Part shown: one piece after another, positions 1 to 5,629 of the stretch
How the letters are laid out: the number at the start of each line of letters is the position of its first letter
Position numbering within the stretch: the first letter of the stretch is position 1
Translations under genes and position numbers: made by a program
Source of the DNA: Opitutaceae bacterium
GTDB lineage: Bacteria; Verrucomicrobiota; Verrucomicrobiia; Opitutales; Opitutaceae
Length of the DNA stretch: 5,629 nt
Direction of reading: 5' to 3'
NCBI GenBank assembly: GCA_029979145.1
Contig: JAPOIC010000144.1
Coordinates: 1-5,629, forward strand
The notes under the pieces: model-generated
The model's input: only the letters and a program-made list of their open reading frames with translations
Told to the model about the DNA's origin: nothing
Database searches by the model: none

Positions 1-840
1 CAGGCCGGCGCGCTCAACCGGCGCTTGGCCCGGCGCCGGGGCGGCCGCCGGCTCGTAACGTGGAGGTGGATTCCAAAGCAACGTCACGGTCCCGTCGGCC
101 AAGGTGTTGAGTTGGGCGCAGCAAGTGACGCTGGGAATGGCGGTGAGCCGCGTCGGCGACCACGTGAGGCCCTCGTCAGTCGAAACGGATTCAGCCAGGA
201 ACCCGGATTCGTTGCGCAGCAGCAAATACAACGAATCGTCCGCTCGCTGGATCACGGTGCCTTCGCACGAGCCCGCGTGGTCGTGGCGCCCCACCCCATT
301 GTCGAGCACAGTGCTGCGTTGCCAGGTAAGGCCGTCGTCGTCGGACAAGAACATCACGGTGCCATGCCGCCAGGCGGGAATGATCTCCTGCGCCACCAGC
401 ACGATGCGCCCGCTGCGTGTCTGAATCATCGAATGCAGACAGCCACACCATGGCCGGTTGAGCAAAATGGGTTCATCCCAAGTGCGGCCGTTGTCATGAC
501 TGCGGCTCACGTAGGTGGGCAGAATCCACTGGGCAAACTCGTGCGGTGGTCCACCCCAGCGGAAATCCGGGGCGTGTTGCTTCTCCACCAAATTCACCCA
601 AGCCGCGATCGTAACGCCGCTTCGCGTCTGCAGCAGGGCGCGCTCGGTGCTCGGGTGGTATTTCCCAGACTTCGAGAACAGGTGGTATGACTCCCATGTG
701 ATGCCCTCGTCGCGGCTGCGATGTGCCAGGCGCTCGTCAAAGCAAAGCACGGCGCCGTCACCGGTGGTGACGAAGGGGCCCTGATGCGTGAAGGGCAGGC
801 GCTCCGCCCCGGGGTGAATTTGAACCGTGGATAAACTCAC
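1..840 (-). CDS. Sialidase-like BNR/Asp-box protein, partial (C-terminus outside window)
   Basis: The visible 280 residues form part of a six-bladed beta-propeller of the sialidase superfamily, which hydrolyses terminal acidic sugars such as sialic acid from glycans. Four Asp-boxes (SxDxGxTW) are visible: SRDEGITW (42-49), SHDNGRTW (114-121), SDDDGLTW (166-173) and STDEGLTW (220-227). The stretch CEGTVIQRADDSLYLLLRNE (192-211) resembles the sialidase segment holding the conserved Glu (here E193) and the second Arg of the carboxylate-binding triad (here R209). A clean N-terminal RIP motif is not seen, so sialic acid specificity is uncertain; it could act on another acidic sugar. The start chosen is a GTG at 838-840. 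The frame stays open upstream to a TAA inside the end of the regulator gene, but only a CTG is otherwise available, and the GTG start gives a sensible N-terminus. No signal peptide is seen with this start, so the enzyme is probably cytoplasmic. It lies 58 bp after the regulator gene on the same strand. Confidence 0.85.
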   Translation of the reverse strand, partial: MSLSTVQIHPGAERLPFTHQGPFVTTGDGAVLCFDERLAHRSRDEGITWESYHLFSKSGKYHPSTERALLQTRSGVTIAAWVNLVEKQHAPDFRWGGPPHEFAQWILPTYVSRSHDNGRTWDEPILLNRPWCGCLHSMIQTRSGRIVLVAQEIIPAWRHGTVMFLSDDDGLTWQRSTVLDNGVGRHDHAGSCEGTVIQRADDSLYLLLRNESGFLAESVSTDEGLTWSPTRLTAIPSVTCCAQLNTLADGTVTLLWNPPPRYEPAAAPAPGQAPVERAGL

Positions 841-898
841 ATCCGGCGCATGGGTATTGGACGGGATCGGCGCCGGGGCGGAATACAGCGACCGGCAA
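841..898 (-). other. Short intergenic gap between regulator and sialidase-like gene
   Basis: This 58-bp gap separates the regulator stop codon from the GTG start of the sialidase-like gene. The sialidase frame has no stop anywhere in the gap. A CGGCGCCG palindrome lies in it, but there is no hairpin followed by a T-run, so no intrinsic terminator is evident. Both the spacing and the absence of a terminator are compatible with co-transcription. No convincing promoter or Shine-Dalgarno sequence was seen before the GTG. Confidence 0.4.
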
Positions 899-2335
899 CT
901 ACGCGAGCAGCTTTTTTAGGGCGGGCTTGGTGATGCCGAGGCGCTTGGCCGCGGCGGCTTCGTTGCCGTCGCACGCGGCCAAGAGGCGTTGCGCCAATTC
1001 GCGGGACATCGTCGGAATCACCGGGGCGTCAGCCTTGGCCAATTCGGTCGCGAGAAAGTCCAGCGCGCCGGACACCGTGAGGCCGGCCGCGGTGGCGGCC
1101 GGCGCATGCCCAGGGGCTTCAAAGGGCGCGGCTCTTTGCGACAAGGCCGAGCCGCCGAGCTCGGCGGGCAGGTCCTTCACGAGAATCGCATCGCCCTTGG
1201 CGATGACGGCGCTGCGGTAGATCACGTTTTCCAGCTCGCGCACGTTGCCCGGCCACTCATGGCGGGCGAACAGGGCCAGGACCTCGGGCGAAACCTTGGT
1301 CACGCGCGTCTTTTTTTTGCGTGCGAGCTTTTGCAGGCAGTAGTCGACGATCTGCGGGATGTCCTCGGTGCGCTCGCGCAGGGGCGGCATCTTGATGCGG
1401 ACAACGTTGAGCCGGTAGTAGAGGTCCTCCCGGAAGGTCTTGGCCTTCACCATTGCCTCAAGATCCTTGTTGGTGGCGGCGAGAATACGGACATTCACGC
1501 GTTGGGTGCCCGTGCCGCCGACCCGTTGAATTTCGCCCTGCTGGAGCACGCGCAGGATTTTCGTCTGCGTAGCGAGCGCCATGTCGCCGATCTCGTCGAG
1601 AAAGATGGTGCCGCCATCACAGAGTTCGAACTTGCCGATGCGCTGGGCGGTGGCGCCGGTGAACGCGCCCTTCTCGTGACCGAACAACTCGCTCTCGATC
1701 AGATTGTCTGGAATGGCCGCACAGTTGACGGCGATGAAAGTCTTGTTGGCCCGGTGGGAGTGCTTCCAAATCGAGCTGGCGACGAGCTCCTTGCCCGTGC
1801 CGCTCTCGCCAGTGATCATCACGGTGACGTCGCTGGCGGTGACCTGGCCGATGATCTTGAACACGTCCTGCATGACCGGCGCCGAGCCGACGATCCCCTC
1901 GCGGTAGTCGTCGGGGTTCACCGTCGGCTGATAGTCACCCGCCGCGCGAAGGTCGGCGTGGGCCTGCGCCCCCTTGGCCGCCAAGGCGAGCACCTTGGCC
2001 GGATCAAAGGGTTTCATGATGTAATCGAAGGCGCCGTATTTCATCGCCTCGATCGCTGTTTGCGCCGTGCCGAAGGCGGTCATCAGGATCACAAGCTGCC
2101 GTGAATTGACCGACCGGATGTGTTGAAGGGCCGCGATGCCGCTCATGCCGCCCATGCGGATATCGAGGAAGATCAAATCGGGAGCCGGGCCTTTCTTTAC
2201 CGCGGCGACGCCGTCCTCACCGCTGCCGGCTTCTGTGACCTTGTAGCCCTGAGTGGAAAGCACGCGCGCCAGCGAATATCGCATGTCGGCGTCATCATCG
2301 ATGATGAGGATGGTGGAGGCGGAGGTTTCGGGCAT
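899..2335 (-). CDS. NtrC-family sigma-54-dependent response regulator
   Basis: This 478-residue protein is a two-component response regulator that activates sigma-54 RNA polymerase by ATP hydrolysis. The receiver domain (about 8-120) has the acidic pair D13/D14, phosphoacceptor D58, T86 and K108. The AAA+ domain (about 147-380) has Walker A GESGTGKE (176-183), the sigma-54-contacting GAFTGA loop (223-228), Walker B GGTIFLDEIGD (241-251), the arginine-finger region FREDLYYRLNV (301-311) and WPGNVRELEN (361-370). A Fis-like helix-turn-helix ends the protein (about 452-478, with LGITKPALKKLLA). All key residues are present and the length is usual for the family. I chose the ATG at 2333-2335 because the receiver begins at once (STILIIDDD). 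The frame is open back to 2464, but that extension would overlap the divergent protease gene and does not look like a domain. No clear Shine-Dalgarno sequence is seen. No histidine kinase lies in the window, so its partner is unknown. It probably regulates glycan-use genes nearby, which is inference. Confidence 0.95.
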   Translation of the reverse strand: MPETSASTILIIDDDADMRYSLARVLSTQGYKVTEAGSGEDGVAAVKKGPAPDLIFLDIRMGGMSGIAALQHIRSVNSRQLVILMTAFGTAQTAIEAMKYGAFDYIMKPFDPAKVLALAAKGAQAHADLRAAGDYQPTVNPDDYREGIVGSAPVMQDVFKIIGQVTASDVTVMITGESGTGKELVASSIWKHSHRANKTFIAVNCAAIPDNLIESELFGHEKGAFTGATAQRIGKFELCDGGTIFLDEIGDMALATQTKILRVLQQGEIQRVGGTGTQRVNVRILAATNKDLEAMVKAKTFREDLYYRLNVVRIKMPPLRERTEDIPQIVDYCLQKLARKKKTRVTKVSPEVLALFARHEWPGNVRELENVIYRSAVIAKGDAILVKDLPAELGGSALSQRAAPFEAPGHAPAATAAGLTVSGALDFLATELAKADAPVIPTMSRELAQRLLAACDGNEAAAAKRLGITKPALKKLLA

Positions 2336-2402
2336 GGTCGCAAGCACCCCGCGGCGACAACTTGCACTGGCGAAACCGCGGAACGACGTTTTGTTGGGCC
2401 AC
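2336..2402. promoter_or_regulatory. Divergent promoter region between regulator and M50 protease genes
   Basis: These 67 bp separate the start codons of two divergently transcribed genes, so both promoters should lie here or in the adjoining coding ends. I see no good -35/-10 pair and no sigma-54 -24/-12 element in either direction. Small symmetric elements are present, CCGCGG at 2376-2381 and AACGACGTT at 2382-2390, but in DNA this GC-rich they are weak evidence for an operator. A promoter role is inferred from gene layout alone. Confidence 0.45.
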
Positions 2403-3182
2403 ATGCTGTCATGGTCAATTAAGTTGTTTCGCATCCGCGGAATCCGGCTTGAGGTGCATGCCACGTTTTTCCTCCTGCTCGCCTACGTGGGTTGGGAAGG
2501 CTGGACGTATGCCCGCGCGGACGGGCTGATCTGGAGTCTGCTGACCGTCGCCGCGTTTTTCGCATGTGTGGTGCTGCACGAACTCGGACACTCGTTCACC
2601 GGGCGCCGTTACGGCGTAAATGTGTCGCGGATCCTGCTCATGCCCATTGGCGGCATGGCGGAATTTGACTCGTTGCCGCGGGAGCCACGCAAGGAACTGC
2701 TCATCACCTTGGCAGGGCCAGCGGTGAACTTCGTGATCGCGGGCCTGCTGTGGTGGCCGGTGACGCGACTGCCGGAGGTGATTTATTTCTACACCGCGGA
2801 GGGCCTGCTCTATCAGCTCTTCGCCGCCAACTTGGTCATGGGTCTGTTCAACCTCGTGCCGGTGTTCCCGATGGATGGCGGGCGCATCCTGCGCGCCGGA
2901 CTGGCCACGCGCATGCCTTATCTTGAAGCCACCCGCCGCGCGGCGCTGGTCGGCAAGATTCTCTCCGTGGTCGGGATCGTCGTGATGCTGCTCTGGCTGG
3001 AGAGCGTGCTCGGCGCCCTGCTCTTCACTTTCATCCTGATGGCCGGCGAATCGGAATATCGCGCCGTGCAACGCCGCGAACGTCATGACACCGAATGGCG
3101 GGAGATGTTGGCGCGCTACTACAGCCGGCCGCGCGTGCCTGCGCCGAACCTCGACGTGACCGACCGCGATCCCCCTTGCTAG
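2403..3182 (+). CDS. M50 family intramembrane zinc metalloprotease (site-2 protease type)
   Basis: This 259-residue polytopic membrane protein belongs to the site-2 protease/SpoIVFB group, which cleaves transmembrane segments of substrate proteins, often membrane-held regulators or anti-sigma factors. The zinc site HELGH is at 59-63 with E60 as the catalytic base, and the third ligand is D158 in NLVPVFPMDGGR (150-161). Further family signatures are GGMAEF (83-88) and the LAGPAVNF segment (103-110). Hydrophobic segments lie near 42-58, 99-119, 135-155, 182-198 and 202-214. The C-terminal tail of about 45 residues is polar and holds no CBS domains, unlike the CBS-bearing members of the family. 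The ATG at 2403-2405 gives MLSWSIKLFRIRGIRLEVH, the usual start of such proteins. A longer open frame back to 2253 would run antisense through the regulator's receiver and is unlikely. The gene is divergent from the regulator and convergent with the next gene at a 7-bp gap. Its substrate cannot be told from the sequence. Confidence 0.93.
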   Translation: MLSWSIKLFRIRGIRLEVHATFFLLLAYVGWEGWTYARADGLIWSLLTVAAFFACVVLHELGHSFTGRRYGVNVSRILLMPIGGMAEFDSLPREPRKELLITLAGPAVNFVIAGLLWWPVTRLPEVIYFYTAEGLLYQLFAANLVMGLFNLVPVFPMDGGRILRAGLATRMPYLEATRRAALVGKILSVVGIVVMLLWLESVLGALLFTFILMAGESEYRAVQRRERHDTEWREMLARYYSRPRVPAPNLDVTDRDPPC

Positions 3183-3189
3183 CGGTTGG

Positions 3190-4950
3190 TCACGGCGCCG
3201 CGGGTAGCAGCCGTTTAAAGCGCTCGCGCTGCGCCGGAGTCGTGGCCAGCGCGAGACCGCGCGCGATCAAGGGCGCGGCTTCTTCGTGGCGGCCATGCTG
3301 CGTGAATAGCGCTGCGACGGCGTAAAGCATGCGGGGACGCTGGGGAAACTGCTGCACGCCGGCGTAGAACAGTGTCGTGGCGTTGCGCGTGAGTGGCAGT
3401 TCGGCGGCGGTCCAGATCTTGGCGTAGAGCTCGTAAACCTCCAGCAGTGCCGGTGACTGTTCGCGGGCGGTGCCGAGGTGCGCGAGGATGTCCTTGAGTT
3501 CCTCGCGCTTGGGCGCGACCCCCGCTTTGCGGGCGGTCAATTGGTCGAATTCAATCCGCGCCAGGTGATACCACGCCATGGCGCGGCGCACCCCGCCGTC
3601 GGCGGCGGCGCGCAGGAACGGCAACGCGGCGGCATCGTCGCGGGCGTCGACTTCGCACAAGCCCATCGACGCCAGCAGTCGCGGGGCGCGCTCGCCGAGG
3701 TCGTAGGCCCGGCGCAAGGTGCGGCGCGCCTGAGCGAGGTAGGGCTCCACCAACGAGGGTAAAAGTTCACGCACGTAATCGATTTCCAAACGCGTGATCT
3801 CGCCGCGCACTTGGCTGACCTCGAGTGGGGTGGCCTCGCGCAAGACGTAGTCCGGCACCTTGACTGGCTGGGCGGCGCGCAGGACCAAGGTATCGCGGGC
3901 GGCGGCGGGCAGGTAAGCCTGCAGGACCTGGGTGGCCGCGGCGTAGTCCAGGCCAAAGCAGTCCTGAAACCAGGCTTCATCCACGTGCTGGCGGCTGGCG
4001 CGTTCGGTATACTTCCAGAGCGCAACCGTGCGGGCCGGCACGCCGTCGACTCGGGGCTGCTCTTCCAGCTGGCCGCGGCGCGGAGACTTGCGGCCAGGGT
4101 CCAAGGCCCAGCGCACAAACAGTGCCGCTGTGGCGCGCAACTGCTCGGGGGTGGCCCCGGGGGCCCCAGCGGTGCCCAGCAGCGCCGCCAGCGGCGGTAG
4201 CGGTGCGTAGGTGCCGCGCGGGCCGGTCGCCGCAAAGGCGGACGCATCCAAGGGCTGCAAGGTGAATTCGTCCCGGTCGTTGCGCGGGGCTTCGAGGAGT
4301 TGGGTCGCGGCCATGATGTCGAGCGGCGACTTCAGCGGCGGGACGCTCAACTCGGCGTTGTTGTAGAGCGTCATCACGCCTTCGATAAACCACCCCGGCG
4401 CGGCCGGGGCCCGGGCGGTCATCAGGTAACGCACGTAGCCCGCCGAAAGGGAGATGTCCTCGCGATCCTGCGCGTTGGGATCAACCACGAAGAAAATACC
4501 CAGGCTGTCCTCGTCCCAAAAGCGGAAATTCGGCATGAACCCGACGTGCAATTTGCCGGTCGCGTCCTCGGTCGTTCCGGCCGCCTTCTCCTGGGCCTCG
4601 ATCTGCGCAACCATGTCGCGGTTCACCGCCGGTTGATTCTGCGCGTTGTAAAAGACGTAGAGGCGCGGCAGCTCGCGACGCACCTGCAGCGAGGATGGGA
4701 TCAGGAGCTGCAGCAGGGCGTGCAGCCGATACTGGCGGCGAATCAGCTGGCGCGTGACCTCCTCCGGGAGCCGAGAAAGGATCTCGGCTTCCCCGACTGA
4801 CGCGAACCACCACGGCGTGGTGACGGTCTCCTCGATGGTCAGCGGGGGCAGCTCAACCACCTTGTCCTCGGGCTTGGCGGCCGGCGCGGCCAATGCCGCC
4901 GACGCAAGGGCCACGGCGGAAAAAATGAGCGGGCAAAGCTGCTTAGTCAT
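3190..4950 (-). CDS. Secreted protein with degenerate gluzincin-like peptidase region and TPR-like C-terminus
   Basis: This 586-residue protein has no function I can name. It begins with a good Sec signal peptide (MTKQLCPLIFSAVALASAALA, cleavage probably near residue 21; no lipobox), so it is exported. The ATG at 4948-4950 was chosen for this reason; the frame is open back to 5109, but that extension is basic, low-complexity and overlaps the sulfatase start. Residues 31-100 (ELPPLTIEE, then WWFASVGEAEILSR and RLHALLQLL) look like the N-terminal part of secreted peptidase-MA-like proteins. At 167-191 the pattern SLSAGYVRYLM then PGWFIEG resembles the gluzincin layout HExxH followed by P-x-W-x-x-E-G, but the HExxH is replaced by A170-G171-Y-V-R174, while E190 remains. 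Catalysis is therefore unlikely. Residues from about 388 to the end are alpha-helical and TPR-like, including AMAWYHLARIEFDQL and the final RHEEAAPLIARGLAL. A binding or scaffold role is possible. The peptidase relationship is inference from pattern only. Confidence 0.85.
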   Translation of the reverse strand: MTKQLCPLIFSAVALASAALAAPAAKPEDKVVELPPLTIEETVTTPWWFASVGEAEILSRLPEEVTRQLIRRQYRLHALLQLLIPSSLQVRRELPRLYVFYNAQNQPAVNRDMVAQIEAQEKAAGTTEDATGKLHVGFMPNFRFWDEDSLGIFFVVDPNAQDREDISLSAGYVRYLMTARAPAAPGWFIEGVMTLYNNAELSVPPLKSPLDIMAATQLLEAPRNDRDEFTLQPLDASAFAATGPRGTYAPLPPLAALLGTAGAPGATPEQLRATAALFVRWALDPGRKSPRRGQLEEQPRVDGVPARTVALWKYTERASRQHVDEAWFQDCFGLDYAAATQVLQAYLPAAARDTLVLRAAQPVKVPDYVLREATPLEVSQVRGEITRLEIDYVRELLPSLVEPYLAQARRTLRRAYDLGERAPRLLASMGLCEVDARDDAAALPFLRAAADGGVRRAMAWYHLARIEFDQLTARKAGVAPKREELKDILAHLGTAREQSPALLEVYELYAKIWTAAELPLTRNATTLFYAGVQQFPQRPRMLYAVAALFTQHGRHEEAAPLIARGLALATTPAQRERFKRLLPAAP

Positions 4951-4977
4951 GGGCAACCAACGGATGCGAACAGCGTG

Positions 4978-4995
4978 CACTTTTCCGGCAAAGTG
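4978..4995. repeat. 18-bp inverted repeat, possible operator or 5'-UTR hairpin
   Basis: CACTTTTCCGGCAAAGTG is a near-perfect palindrome: arms CACTTT and AAAGTG match exactly, the centre CCGG is self-complementary, and only the T/C pair between them is mismatched (16 of 18 bases symmetric). It lies 28-45 bp upstream of the secreted protein's ATG, where a dimeric repressor would block transcription. It could equally form a small RNA hairpin in that gene's leader. It is not followed by a T-run, so it is not an intrinsic terminator. Confidence 0.5.
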
Positions 4996-5019
4996 TCGAC
5001 GGCACAAGGCGGGGCTATG

Positions 5020-5030
5020 ACGGACTCCGT
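5020..5030. repeat. 11-bp hyphenated inverted repeat, possible operator half-sites
   Basis: ACGGACTCCGT has perfect 5-bp arms (ACGGA and TCCGT) around a single C. It lies near the middle of the divergent region, 72 bp before the sulfatase start and 70 bp before the other start, so it could serve either gene. It is short enough to occur by chance, and its arms do not match those of the repeat at 4978-4995. Confidence 0.3.
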
Positions 5031-5101
5031 TTGATTTTTCATTGCGAGCTCGGGAGCGAATGTTTCGATGCGCAGAATCCCCTCCCCTGAGTTCCTGTTT
5101 C

Positions 5102-5629
5102 ATGCGCATTTTATACTTCGACCTCGACTCGCTCCGCGCCGATCACCTCGGCTGCTACGGCTACCACCGCAACACGAGCCCCTGCATTGACCGCATGGCG
5201 GCGCAAGGCGTGCGTTTCACCGGCTGCCACGTCTCCGACGCGCCGTGCCTGCCTTCGCGCACGGCGCTCTTTGGCGGACGCTTTGGCATTCACAACGGCG
5301 TGGTGAACCATGGTGGAGTGGCGGCGGAGCCGTTCAATGAAGGTCCGGGGCGCGACTTCACGTCGACGCTGGGCCGCACGAACTGGATGCGCTGCCTGCA
5401 CCACCTCGGCCTGCACACCACGACGATCAGCAGCTTTGGTGAGCGTCACTCGGCGTGGCACTGGTATGCCGGATTCAACGAGATTCACAACAATGGCTGG
5501 GGCGGCTTGGAGAACGCCGATGAGGTGGAACCGCTCGCCCTGGACTGGATCGCCCGCCAGCCTGACGATTCGGACAACTGGTTCCTGCACGTCAATCTCT
5601 GGGACCCGCATACGCCCTACAATACACCC
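5102..5629 (+). CDS. S1-family sulfatase, partial (C-terminus outside window)
   Basis: The visible 176 residues are the N-terminal part of a type I sulfatase, which removes sulfate esters from carbohydrates or other substrates using a formylglycine made from cysteine. The start MRILYFDLDSLRADHLGCYG carries the calcium-binding acidic residues (D7 and D9). CLPSR at 49-53 is the CxPSR maturation motif; C49 should become formylglycine, and R53 stabilises it. WDPHTPY at 167-173 is the conserved PHxPY segment, with H170 near the substrate sulfate. There is no signal peptide, so the enzyme is probably cytoplasmic and acts on imported oligosaccharides. The ATG at 5102-5104 matches the family's usual first residues. 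The gene is divergent from the secreted protein gene across 151 bp. The metal and catalytic residues seen so far are intact; the distal metal ligands lie beyond the window. The subfamily and the sulfated substrate cannot be assigned from this fragment. A formylglycine-generating enzyme or anaerobic maturase must be encoded elsewhere. Confidence 0.93.
   Translation, partial: MRILYFDLDSLRADHLGCYGYHRNTSPCIDRMAAQGVRFTGCHVSDAPCLPSRTALFGGRFGIHNGVVNHGGVAAEPFNEGPGRDFTSTLGRTNWMRCLHHLGLHTTTISSFGERHSAWHWYAGFNEIHNNGWGGLENADEVEPLALDWIARQPDDSDNWFLHVNLWDPHTPYNTP

Larger units (their letters stand above)
4951..5101. promoter_or_regulatory. Divergent promoter region between secreted protein and sulfatase genes
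   Basis: These 151 bp lie between two start codons facing away from each other and are the longest non-coding stretch in the window. They are less GC-rich than the genes, with a T-rich patch TTTGATTTTTC around 5030-5040 and two operator-like inverted repeats (listed separately). No convincing -35/-10 pair is seen for either gene, and neither start codon has a clear Shine-Dalgarno sequence. The promoter role is inferred from layout. Confidence 0.6.

Noticed and set aside
25..690. A 221-codon open frame on the plus strand, antisense to the sialidase-like gene
   Set aside because: The opposite strand encodes four Asp-boxes in a continuous frame, so this is a shadow.
989..2104. A 371-codon open frame on the plus strand, antisense to the regulator
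   Set aside because: It lies wholly opposite the regulator's conserved domains and its translation has no recognisable motif; long antisense frames are common in GC-rich codon usage.
2415..3086. A 223-codon minus-strand open frame opposite the M50 protease
   Set aside because: The plus strand has HELGH and PMDGG zinc motifs in frame; the antisense translation is His/Gln-rich and featureless.
3183..3189. A bidirectional terminator between the convergent protease and secreted protein genes
   Set aside because: The gap is only 7 bp and no hairpin with a T-run is seen across the two gene ends.
4973..4986. GG-N10-GC on the minus strand upstream of the secreted protein gene, as a possible sigma-54 promoter
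   Set aside because: Only the invariant dinucleotides match; the surrounding bases do not fit TGGCAC-N5-TTGC, and such a match is expected by chance in GC-rich DNA.
5040..5062. CATT and AATG arms around CGAGCTCG, as another operator candidate
   Set aside because: The outer arms and the inner CGAGCTCG do not share a centre, so this is not one coherent palindrome.
5111..5611. A 166-codon minus-strand open frame opposite the sulfatase
   Set aside because: The plus strand carries the CLPSR sulfatase signature; the antisense frame shows no domain.

Overview
This GC-rich window carries five protein genes and no RNA genes, mobile elements or CRISPR arrays that I can see. Gene content suggests a polysaccharide-degrading bacterium of the Verrucomicrobiota, most likely Opitutae or Opitutaceae. 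The pointers are an S1 sulfatase beginning MRILYFDLDSLRADHLGCYG, a four-Asp-box sialidase-like protein, a sigma-54 type response regulator, and a secreted protein of a peptidase-like plus TPR architecture. The taxonomic call is inference from protein style, not a database match.

Layout from left to right: (1) 1-840, minus strand, the N-terminal 280 residues of a sialidase-like BNR/Asp-box protein whose C-terminus lies beyond the window. (2) 899-2335, minus strand, an NtrC-family response regulator with receiver, AAA+ and Fis-like HTH domains. It lies 58 bp upstream of the sialidase gene on the same strand, so the two may be co-transcribed. (3) 2336-2402, a 67-bp divergent promoter region. (4) 2403-3182, plus strand, an intramembrane metalloprotease of the M50/site-2 protease family. 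(5) 3190-4950, minus strand, convergent with the protease gene at a 7-bp gap: a secreted 586-residue protein with what looks like a degenerate gluzincin peptidase site followed by TPR-like helices. (6) 4951-5101, a 151-bp divergent intergenic region with two operator-like inverted repeats. (7) 5102-5629, plus strand, the N-terminal 176 residues of a sulfatase with the CLPSR formylglycine motif, cut by the window end.

A reasonable reading is a glycan-utilisation neighbourhood. The sulfatase and sialidase-like enzyme, neither with a signal peptide, would process imported sulfated or acidic oligosaccharides in the cytoplasm, with a sigma-54 activator nearby. The site-2 protease is divergent from that activator and may belong to a membrane-to-nucleus-of-regulation signalling step, but nothing in the sequence proves a functional link. 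No clearly undescribed system is evident. The items most worth a second look are the degenerate protease site, the inverted repeats between genes 5 and 7, and the pairing of a sigma-54 activator with a site-2 protease and a glycosidase.
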